From: a virus
DNA length: 28,199 nucleotides
Direction: 5' to 3' (one strand)
IMG/VR virus record: IMGVR_UViG_3300029954_000064
Span: 1 to 28,199 of that record
A program made the position numbers and the translations under genes. This document shows positions 21,452 through 28,199 of the stretch, one piece after another. Below the pieces are notes generated by a model. It was not told the origin of the DNA. It worked only from the letters and a program-made list of their open reading frames with translations, and did no database searches. Each line of letters begins with the position of its first letter. Position 1 is the stretch's first letter.

Positions 21452-22726
21452 ATGCCCGGAAGCCTTTACGCTCGCGGCGTCAACAAGGTCGTCACCATGG
21501 CCGAGGAGACGGTCACCTTTGGCGTCGCCGGCACCTCTGTGGGCCAGCTGCTGCGGCGGACCGCGGCCAATCTCAACCTCAATGCCAGCAGCATCGAGAG
21601 CCAGGAGATCATTGCGAGCCAGCAGGTGCGCGACATGCGCCTCGGCCCGCGGCAGGTGTCCGGCACCATCTCGGGAGAGCTCAGCCCGACCAGCTACAAG
21701 ATGTTCTTCGAGGGGCTGTTCCGCTGGCGCTGGATGGCCGGTCAGGGCTCGGTCGCCGCCATCACCGACAGCTCGATTGGCGCCGATAGCGGCACACCAC
21801 CCTATCAGGTCGGCACCACGCCATGGGAGATGATCGATCTGGCATCGCAGACCGTGAATTACGCCGCTGTCGGTCTCCGGATCGGCGACGTCGTCAGGGT
21901 GTCCGGTCTGACCGGAAACATCAGCGAATATAACAACAGCAACGTCCAGATTGTCGGCTTCAACGTGGGCGGCAACGTCGCCGTCCTGAATGGCGGGCTG
22001 CCGGCCTGGAACAGCACGACAATCAATCCGCAGACGGCCGTCTCGGTCTATGTGCCGGGTTTCAAGCTCATCATGCCGGCGAACAACCAGCAGCTCCTCT
22101 CCTACACGTTCGAGGAGTGGTACTCGGACATCGCAAGATCGCAGGTCTTTACCGGCTGTCGTGTCACCCAGATCTCGCTCACGATTCCGGCGAGCGGCTT
22201 TGTCACCTTCTCGGCCTCCGTCACCGGCCAGAATATGGTCACCTCCGGCAACCAGCTCTACACCGTGCCGCTGCCGGTCGACACCGACACCTCGCTGACG
22301 GCCACCGGGGGACAGATCTCCTATAACGGGGTGCCGCTTGGCTATATTACCAGCATGTCGCTGCAAATTCAGGCCGACATGCAAGCGGATCCGGTGGTCG
22401 GGTCGGAAATCGTTCCCGATATCTTCCAGGGCACCAACTCGGTCCGCGGGTCACTGACCTGCTTCATGGCGAACGACATTCTGCAGGCCAATTTCCTGAA
22501 CGAGGTCGAGGTGCAGATCGTCATCACGATGACAACGTCACCCAACCCCAATTCAGGTGAGTTCATCTCGATCAACCTGCCCCGGGTGAAGCTGGCCTCC
22601 TCCACGAAGACGGATTCCGACAAGGCCATCAGCCGCTCGTTCAACTTCATGGCGCTCGAGCGTTGCGACGGCAACGGCTGGTATGACCAGACCACGATCG
22701 CCGTCATCGACAGCACCAGCTACTGA
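21452..22726 (+). CDS. Tail tube protein, paralog 2 (probable major tail protein)
   Basis: 424 residues. AGGGG 6 nt before the ATG at 21452 sets the start (an ATG at 21446 is too close to it). It is clearly homologous to the 16484-17764 product: LGPRQVSGTISGELSP aligns with LGPRSIKGQIAGDLSA, SYTFEEW with TYTIEDQ, GYITSMSLQI with GYITSFALGI, and FISINLPRVKL with FISIFLPVVKL. It has its own leader with the GGGACCAA element and a good ribosome binding site, so it is the better candidate for the abundant tube subunit. The chaperone genes follow directly, the normal order major tail, G/GT, tape measure. Confidence 0.8.
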   Translation: MPGSLYARGVNKVVTMAEETVTFGVAGTSVGQLLRRTAANLNLNASSIESQEIIASQQVRDMRLGPRQVSGTISGELSPTSYKMFFEGLFRWRWMAGQGSVAAITDSSIGADSGTPPYQVGTTPWEMIDLASQTVNYAAVGLRIGDVVRVSGLTGNISEYNNSNVQIVGFNVGGNVAVLNGGLPAWNSTTINPQTAVSVYVPGFKLIMPANNQQLLSYTFEEWYSDIARSQVFTGCRVTQISLTIPASGFVTFSASVTGQNMVTSGNQLYTVPLPVDTDTSLTATGGQISYNGVPLGYITSMSLQIQADMQADPVVGSEIVPDIFQGTNSVRGSLTCFMANDILQANFLNEVEVQIVITMTTSPNPNSGEFISINLPRVKLASSTKTDSDKAISRSFNFMALERCDGNGWYDQTTIAVIDSTSY

Positions 22727-22739
22727 GGGGGCCACCGGG

Positions 22740-23198
22740 ATGTCTTTTGATATCGCTCTGTTCGACACGCGGTCACGGTCCGAATCGGGCGTCGACTTCC
22801 CCATCCTGAACCCCAAGAGCGGCCTCCCCTTTCTCGACAATGAAGGCAAGCCGGTCACCATCACCCTGCTCGGACGCAATTCGGACGCGTTCCGCAGCGT
22901 CCAGCGCGAGGCCCAGAAACGCGAGGCCGACCGCCAGGCGCGCGGTGTGGTGCGCGACGACGAAGAGCAGCGCCGCGAAGTCTTCGATTATCTGGTGGCG
23001 ATCACCAAAGGCTGGTCGTTCGACGCGCTGTCCGGCGAGCCCTTCGCGTTCAACCCGGCGAATGTCCGCAGACTCTGGATCGACGGGCGCTGGGAGTGGC
23101 TGCGCACCCAGATGTTCAACCACTGCCTGCAGGAAGGAAATTTTTTGGCCCTTCCGTTGCCCGGCTCCTCTGGTGGACCGAGCAACAGTTCCGCCTGA
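22740..23198 (+). CDS. Tail assembly chaperone, G-like (zero-frame product)
   Basis: 152 residues; the ATG at 22740 is preceded by a GAGGGGG run. It sits between the tail tube and tape measure genes, where lambda G and T lie. Residues ~20-50 read PILNPKSGLPFLDNEGKPVT then ITLLGRNSDAF, typical of this class, followed by charged helices and a WIDGRWEWL segment. The last 17 codons after the slippery site encode a low-complexity tail (ALPLPGSSGG...) ending at 23198. The product chaperones the tape measure protein during tail assembly and is absent from the virion in lambda. Confidence 0.8.
   Translation: MSFDIALFDTRSRSESGVDFPILNPKSGLPFLDNEGKPVTITLLGRNSDAFRSVQREAQKREADRQARGVVRDDEEQRREVFDYLVAITKGWSFDALSGEPFAFNPANVRRLWIDGRWEWLRTQMFNHCLQEGNFLALPLPGSSGGPSNSSA
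23138..23147 (+). promoter_or_regulatory. Programmed -1 frameshift site (AAATTTTTTG)
   Basis: Zero-frame codons are GGA AAT TTT TTG. Two overlapping slippery heptamers fit the X-XXY-YYZ phase: A AAT TTT and T TTT TTG. AGGAAGGA directly upstream (23131-23138) resembles an internal Shine-Dalgarno sequence. The -1 frame continues in protein-like sequence to 23509. Confidence 0.8.
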
Positions 23199-23509
23199 AC
23201 AAGCAGACATCCGCCGGCGGGACGCTGCGCGAGCAATTCGCCTCGTACCGGCGGCAGGCGAAGAAACGCCACAAGGACGACATCGACACGCCGCCGCCGC
23301 CCGCGTCACTGCTCTATCTGTTCGGTTGGTTCCAGCAGATCGCCCGCGGCCGGCAGATCGCAGCCACCGGTCATTACATGCCGATCAGCTCGATGGAGAT
23401 CCTCGCCTGGGCGACGCTCGCGCGCCTGGTCCCGGAGGAATGGGAGCTGGACGCGATCCGCCAGCTCGACGGCGTGTTCCTGAAAGTCATGGGCGAGAAA
23501 GAGGACTGA
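23144..23509 (+). CDS. T-part of tail assembly chaperone GT, reached by -1 frameshift
   Basis: This frame lacks a credible start of its own: an ATG at 23096 lies deep inside G, while protein-like sequence (FGPSVARLLWWTEQQFRLNK) begins right at the slippery run. With a -1 shift at T TTT TTG the fusion 22740-23509 would be 256 residues. The T part contains a basic helix with KKRHKDD, a helix-rich stretch (ASLLYLFGWFQQIARGRQIA) and MEILAWATLARLVPEEWELD. In lambda the GT fusion binds the tape measure and recruits tail tube protein. The tape measure gene starts 3 nt after the stop. Confidence 0.8.
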   Translation, partial: FGPSVARLLWWTEQQFRLNKQTSAGGTLREQFASYRRQAKKRHKDDIDTPPPPASLLYLFGWFQQIARGRQIAATGHYMPISSMEILAWATLARLVPEEWELDAIRQLDGVFLKVMGEKED

Positions 23510-23512
23510 GCC

Positions 23513-26500
23513 ATGGTTGACATCGCCTCGCTTGCCTTCGGCATCGACACCTCGCAGGTCAAGACAGGCATCTCCGACCTCGACGGGCTGTCCGCCAGCT
23601 CGGATCGTTCCAGACGCTCGCAGGAAGCACTCACCACCGCGCATGTCCGGTTCCAGCAGGAAACCGCGAACACGATCGCGCGGGTGTCGCAGCTGCGGGC
23701 CGAGTATCAGCAGACCACCAGCGCGCTCGATTCGCTGATCGCGCGCATGGACGCGACGCGCGCAGCGATGAACACCGGCAGCCAGGCCTTTGCCAATTTC
23801 GCGCAGGCGCGCGCGCAGGTGGAGGCGCTGGGTGCCGCGTTCGGACAAACCTCGACCCAGCTCGAGGGCTACACCAGACAGGCGAGCCAGATCGGGCTGT
23901 CCTCGGCGCAGACCGTCCTGTCCCTGCAGCGCGTCACCGACGCGATGATGAACCAGACCCAGGCCGGACAGGCGATCCGCCAGGTGATGCTGGATTACGG
24001 GGTGAGCCTGCAGACCCTGACCAGCGGCAACGCGGCGCAGGCGCTGCAGTCGTTCGCCGACCGGATGAAGACGGTGGCGGATTCGGCCACCAAGTTTCGC
24101 CAGGTGCAGGCGGTGCTGGGGACCACCGACCCGACCACCTATGCGCGGCTCAACGATCCCGATTACGTGCCGATGGCGACGCGCTACGAGCGTCAGCGGG
24201 TGGCGGCCAACGCGCAGGTGATCGGCGACACCACCAGGCGGGTGGCGCTGAGCTCGCGCGCTTTGGATCAGGACCAGGCGCGTTACGACGATCTCAGCGG
24301 GACCTATAACTACCGGTATGTCTCGCCGGCCCGCATGGCCACGCTCCGCAGCCAGGCGCCCGAAGGCAGCGCGTTCCGCAGAGACGGAACGCGGTCACAG
24401 GCCGGGACGCTCGGGCTCTTCGATGCGCTCCAGGCCGACCCGAACGGGAGCGCCGCACAGGGCGCGATGACTTACAGCGCCCGGATCGGGCAAGCCTACC
24501 GTGGGAGCTGGCTCCAGGGCCTGTACAATCAGAGCACCGCCCAGCCCGACGGATCCACCCGCCTGGGATCGGATTACGCCGATATCGGCGACCGCTTCCG
24601 CAGCGAGTCGACGACCTCCACAGGCCTCTTCGGATCGGGTTACGGGCCAGGGCTGGGTACGACGAGCTTTCTGCCGTCGGTGCGCAGTCAATATCGCCAG
24701 CTCCAGGCGCAGTTTTCTGCGTACACGCCGCTGCCGCCCGGCGCACCGCCGCCCGAGACCGATGCGGAGCGTTCGGCGCGCATCCGCGGTCTTTCCACCA
24801 CGATCGGCGGCTATGGCTACGGCGATTTCGGTCTGCAGGACCAGGATGACGCGCGCACCCAGCTGCGCAATTTCTCCGGGGCCAACGTCGCCGACCAGTA
24901 CGTGTCCGCCTACGGCGACATCGAGGGCGCGCGCCGCTACGGGAACACCCGTGCGCGGCTGGCGCACACCGCGGCGACCGCGATGAACCCGGGGCAGAGC
25001 GAGATCGATGACGCGGCCACCCAGGCGTGGCAGCTCAGCGTTCCACGCGCGCAACGGGGGCAGGCGCAGGCGCTGACCGAGTGGCTCGGACGCAACGCCC
25101 GCGACGTCGATCCGAGCACGTTCGGGGGGTCGTCGATGGCGTCGCTGCTCAATGCGGGTGGTTTCGGCCCCATCGGACAACCCAACACCGATGGTTTCAA
25201 TCAGGGCTACGGCGCGCAGCAGGCCAATCTCGGCAAATCCATGGGCGAGGACTCGGCCCAGGCGCTCGCTCGCCAGCACCAGCTCACCGAAGCGACATCG
25301 GCCGGCGCGTCCTCGGTCGAGGAGCTCACCACCGCCTGGGCCGCCTATGACGGCGCGCTGGCGAAACACGCGGATCCCGCGAACGCCAACGTGGCCTCCG
25401 AACAGGCCCTGCTGCTGTTGACCGAGCGGCGGAAGACGGCGGCGCAGGATCTGATCAACACCCTCGAAAACCAGACCAGGGCGCAGGCCAAGGTGAGCGC
25501 CGCACTCTCGGCCTCGGGCAGCAGCCTCCCCAGCGATCGCGCCGGCACCAGGGCGGTCGTCGGCATCTACAACGACCTCGACGCGGAGCATCTCAAGAAT
25601 CCGGAGCTCAGCTCGAACGCCTACATCACCGCGCGTGCGAACGCGCTCGGGCAGAACGCGACGGATTCAGCCGGCGATCAGCTCGCGTCCACCCAGCACG
25701 ATCTCGATCTGCAGCGGCAGCTCCTTTCGGTGGCCGGCCAGCGGGCCGACGTCCAGGCGAAGATGGTTCGCGATCAGGCGGTCGACAAGCAATTCTCCGG
25801 GGCGCTCGGCAGCGCGCAAGCGGCCGATGCCGCGTTGGGCGGTCACACGACCGCAGCCGACGCCATCCGCGAAGCGATTGCGCGCGCGAAAGAGCTCAAT
25901 GACGAGCTGGCGACGGTCAATGCCACGGCCGCCGCCTTCAAGATCGGCAACGATGCCAATCAGAGTGCGGCCAACGAAAACTGGGTCCGCAGCCAGCCCT
26001 ATAACATGCAGGGCCGGGCCCGCGCGCAGCTGCAGGCCTTGACGCCGTTCCAGACGATCCCCCTGCCGGGCGCGCCCGGTGTCGACCCGGGCACCGGCGG
26101 GGCGCCCGCAAATGCAGCACCCAGCTCGCAGCCGAACACCGCCGGGACGGCGGCGTTGGGAGCCAATCTTGGCGGCCTCGGCTATCTGAGCGGCGGGGGA
26201 GCTGGCGCCATTCCCGCCACCCAGCGTCTCGCATTGCTTGGCGCGGCGGTGGCGGGGACGATCATTCCACCCGACCTGCTCGGCGCGCTGGTGATGCAGG
26301 AAAGCTCGTGGAATCCCGCCACGCCAAACGGCGGATTGACCCAGATCACACAGGGAACCGCGGGAAATCCCGGCTACGGCATGGCGCCGGGGAACTACGC
26401 CGCATTGAGCAACCCGACCAATTATGCCGCCAACCTCGCCTGGGGTGCGCAGTATCTCCAGGCGCGCGGCACCAATCTCGGGATGACCCAGGCGTCGGAC

Positions 26501-28099
26501 TATCAGGACCAGACCAAGGTCGCGCAGGTACTCCGCGCCTATAATGGACCCGCCAGCATCGCCGACCCCAACTACATCCCCAACGTCGAGCGCTATCTGC
26601 CGTCGGGCTATTTCTCCGCCGGCGGCACGCCCGGCGCCGCCGTCTCGCCCAATGCCGCCCTCGGCGCGGCGCAGGCCAACCCCGGCGGCCAGGCGGCGCT
26701 TGCCGGCATCAACAACAATGTCGATGCCGGGATCGCCGGGCAGATACAGGATCTCAACATGCGCCAGCAAGCCCAGGCGGCGCAGGTCGGGGCGAGACTG
26801 CCTTTCATCGCGGCCAACGATCCTGGCTCCGCCGCCATGGCGGGCGCAGGCGTGAACATGAACCCGAAATCCGAGCCGGCGCTGGCCAACGCGCAAATCG
26901 GCGCGGCCCAACAGAATGTCAGCCTGGGCCAGGCGACCGCTCTCGCGGGCCAGGTGGGCGGGCTCGCCCAATCGACGGACCAGGCCAACCAGCTGGCGGT
27001 GGCCTACTCGCAGGGCCAGGCGGCGGTTGACGCGCTGACGGCATCCTTCAAGGCGCAGGCGATCGTGCTCGCCAACACCGTCGCCGGCCCGCAGCGGGAC
27101 GCGATCCTCGCGGGGGTCACCACCACGGTCACCAACAACCAGGCGGCGCTGGCCAACGACAAGACCACCCAGACCCTGAAGGCCATGAGCGACGCCAACG
27201 ACACCGCGCAGTACCAGAACTCGCTCGGACCGGCGATCGGGGTCAGCGGCCAGCAGAACCAGGACGCCCTGATGGCGCAGTACCGGCTGCAGCAGACGAT
27301 CGCCAACACGCCGGGTGGGGTTTCGGCACCGAGGCAGCAGGACCTGGTGGACGCGACCGCCCAGAAGAGCCAGACCGACGCGGCCACTGCGAGCATGAAG
27401 AGCCTGTCCTCCGGCTTCACCCAGATGGAATCAGCCGCCAACAGCGCTTTCGCGTCCGCCATCACCGGGGGCGGCAATCTGCGCTCGGTTCTCGCCAGCC
27501 TCACCCAGGATATCGCCAAGATCGCGATCCAGATGGCCCTCAAGCCGGCCGAGGACTCTCTCGGGAGCAGCATCAGCAGCCTGTTCGGCGGTCTCTTCGG
27601 CGGCGCCGCCTCGCTCACCGGCACCGGCCTCGGCATCGATGGCATGGCCGGGACGACGGCTGCCGCGCAAGCCTCGTTCAACGCCTCCATCCCGCTGATG
27701 TCGCCGGGGGCCGCGATCGGGTTGTCCACAGGCGGTGTGCTCTCGCGCGGCCGCCTCCGCCGTTTCGGCTCCGGTGGCGTGCTCAACCAGCCGACCACCT
27801 GGATGATGGGGACCGGCGACATCGCCATGGCCGGCGAGATGGGCAACGAGGCGGTGATGCCGCTGACGCGCCTGCCGAACGGCAATCTCGGCGTCAGCAG
27901 CGGCGGGTCGAGCGGCGGGAGCGGCAGCGTGACCGTGAACACCCCGATCACCATCAATGGCGGCCAGTCCGGCTCCGGCGGGACGATGGACCAGAAAACC
28001 GCCGTTGCGTTGCAGAAACAGATCGAGGCCTCGGTCCGCGCGGGGGTCAAGAACGTCATCGCCAATGAGCGCAGGCCGGGCGGTGACCTCTATATCTAG
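23513..28099 (+). CDS. Tape measure protein with embedded lytic transglycosylase domain
   Basis: 1528 residues, ATG at 23513, 3 nt after the chaperone stop. Gln/Ala-rich helices dominate residues 1-230 and 560-850. A Pro/Gly-rich linker (~850-895) leads to an SLT-like muramidase domain: PDLLGALVMQESSWNP with E930 as the likely catalytic Glu, GGLTQIT, an AANLAWGAQYL helix, and VLRAYNGP. The C-terminus has the lambda gpH-type pattern: FRSV-like LRSVLASLTQDIAKIAIQMA, glycine-rich SISSLFGGLFGG, FGSGGVLNQPTTWMMG, and GEMGNEAVMPLTR. Tape measures set tail length; at about 0.15 nm per residue this one predicts roughly 230 nm. The muramidase would open peptidoglycan during DNA entry. Confidence 0.9.
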   Translation: MVDIASLAFGIDTSQVKTGISDLDGLSASSDRSRRSQEALTTAHVRFQQETANTIARVSQLRAEYQQTTSALDSLIARMDATRAAMNTGSQAFANFAQARAQVEALGAAFGQTSTQLEGYTRQASQIGLSSAQTVLSLQRVTDAMMNQTQAGQAIRQVMLDYGVSLQTLTSGNAAQALQSFADRMKTVADSATKFRQVQAVLGTTDPTTYARLNDPDYVPMATRYERQRVAANAQVIGDTTRRVALSSRALDQDQARYDDLSGTYNYRYVSPARMATLRSQAPEGSAFRRDGTRSQAGTLGLFDALQADPNGSAAQGAMTYSARIGQAYRGSWLQGLYNQSTAQPDGSTRLGSDYADIGDRFRSESTTSTGLFGSGYGPGLGTTSFLPSVRSQYRQLQAQFSAYTPLPPGAPPPETDAERSARIRGLSTTIGGYGYGDFGLQDQDDARTQLRNFSGANVADQYVSAYGDIEGARRYGNTRARLAHTAATAMNPGQSEIDDAATQAWQLSVPRAQRGQAQALTEWLGRNARDVDPSTFGGSSMASLLNAGGFGPIGQPNTDGFNQGYGAQQANLGKSMGEDSAQALARQHQLTEATSAGASSVEELTTAWAAYDGALAKHADPANANVASEQALLLLTERRKTAAQDLINTLENQTRAQAKVSAALSASGSSLPSDRAGTRAVVGIYNDLDAEHLKNPELSSNAYITARANALGQNATDSAGDQLASTQHDLDLQRQLLSVAGQRADVQAKMVRDQAVDKQFSGALGSAQAADAALGGHTTAADAIREAIARAKELNDELATVNATAAAFKIGNDANQSAANENWVRSQPYNMQGRARAQLQALTPFQTIPLPGAPGVDPGTGGAPANAAPSSQPNTAGTAALGANLGGLGYLSGGGAGAIPATQRLALLGAAVAGTIIPPDLLGALVMQESSWNPATPNGGLTQITQGTAGNPGYGMAPGNYAALSNPTNYAANLAWGAQYLQARGTNLGMTQASDYQDQTKVAQVLRAYNGPASIADPNYIPNVERYLPSGYFSAGGTPGAAVSPNAALGAAQANPGGQAALAGINNNVDAGIAGQIQDLNMRQQAQAAQVGARLPFIAANDPGSAAMAGAGVNMNPKSEPALANAQIGAAQQNVSLGQATALAGQVGGLAQSTDQANQLAVAYSQGQAAVDALTASFKAQAIVLANTVAGPQRDAILAGVTTTVTNNQAALANDKTTQTLKAMSDANDTAQYQNSLGPAIGVSGQQNQDALMAQYRLQQTIANTPGGVSAPRQQDLVDATAQKSQTDAATASMKSLSSGFTQMESAANSAFASAITGGGNLRSVLASLTQDIAKIAIQMALKPAEDSLGSSISSLFGGLFGGAASLTGTGLGIDGMAGTTAAAQASFNASIPLMSPGAAIGLSTGGVLSRGRLRRFGSGGVLNQPTTWMMGTGDIAMAGEMGNEAVMPLTRLPNGNLGVSSGGSSGGSGSVTVNTPITINGGQSGSGGTMDQKTAVALQKQIEASVRAGVKNVIANERRPGGDLYI

Positions 28100-28165
28100 G
28101 ACAAACACACTGGCGGATGATATGGCCGGCGCGCAAAGTGCGAAAACACACCAGGGAGGGACGGG

Positions 28166-28199
28166 ATGCTGGCCTTCGTCTTCGAGAGCACGAAGGTGC
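28166..28199 (+). CDS. Start of a downstream tail gene (3' partial)
   Basis: GGGAGGG (28154-28160) precedes an ATG at 28166, and the frame (LAFVFESTKV) runs off the window. By position it should encode a minor tail or tail-tip protein; only 11 codons are visible. The 66 nt between the tape measure stop and this start hold no feature I can name. Confidence 0.5.
   Translation, partial: MLAFVFESTKV

Noticed and set aside
1-28199. Gene transfer agent cluster
   Set aside because: The presence of a giant head protein, tRNA, duplicated tail tube genes and a 1528-residue tape measure does not match the compact known alphaproteobacterial GTA gene order.
1-28199. CRISPR arrays, insertion sequences, integrase or att sites
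   Set aside because: No regularly spaced repeats, transposase motifs or recombinase genes are visible; the only sizeable direct repeats lie inside the fibre-like and protease genes.

Overview
The window (about two-thirds GC by eye) is a morphogenesis region of a tailed, long-tailed (siphovirus-type) bacteriophage or prophage. All protein genes are on the + strand and most are joined by 4-base start/stop overlaps (ATGA, GTGA, TTGA), as in one late operon. High GC, strong GC3 and a small GcrA-like helix-turn-helix protein suggest a high-GC proteobacterial host, perhaps alphaproteobacterial; this is inference. Terminase and portal are not seen and probably lie upstream. Whether this is an integrated or free phage cannot be told.

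Head region (1-14468). A 5'-truncated MuF/SPP1-gp7-type minor head protein is followed by a small Ala/Pro-rich protein, a protein with two CxxC pairs, an XkdF/HK97-type prohead protease fused to two tandem ~180-residue glycine-zipper modules, and a 1752-residue glycine-zipper/coiled-coil protein. Next come an acidic scaffold-like protein, a small secreted-looking protein, a GcrA-like HTH protein, an initiator-like tRNA-Met(CAT) on the minus strand, the major capsid protein, and a 114-residue protein that may stabilise or decorate the capsid.

Neck and tail region (14472-28199). Four coupled small genes (connector, head-tail adaptor, gp10-like, tail-terminator-like) lead to a tail-tube protein with a TTG start. 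After it come a 1202-residue repeat-rich fibre-like protein with a Sec-type signal peptide, a second paralogous tail-tube protein, and a G/GT tail assembly chaperone pair with a -1 frameshift site (AAATTTTTTG). The last complete gene is a 1528-residue tape measure with an embedded lytic transglycosylase domain. A further tail gene starts at the right edge.

Main unusual points. (1) The string GGGACCAA occurs exactly four times, all in short leaders 40-70 nt before the genes for scaffold, major capsid, the 114-aa head protein and one tail-tube paralog. These look like the highest-copy virion proteins. (2) A glycine-zipper segment ending in an Asp-[Arg/His]-aromatic/aliphatic basic patch recurs in three different head proteins, and an H-P-R/N-H-D...G-[RK/E]-F motif recurs five times in two of the head proteins. 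A shared packaging, processing or membrane-insertion (genome ejection) system is possible. (3) Two proteins carry secretion signals, one of them fibre-like and placed between duplicated tail-tube genes. (4) The tRNA has initiator hallmarks but C33 in place of the near-universal U33.
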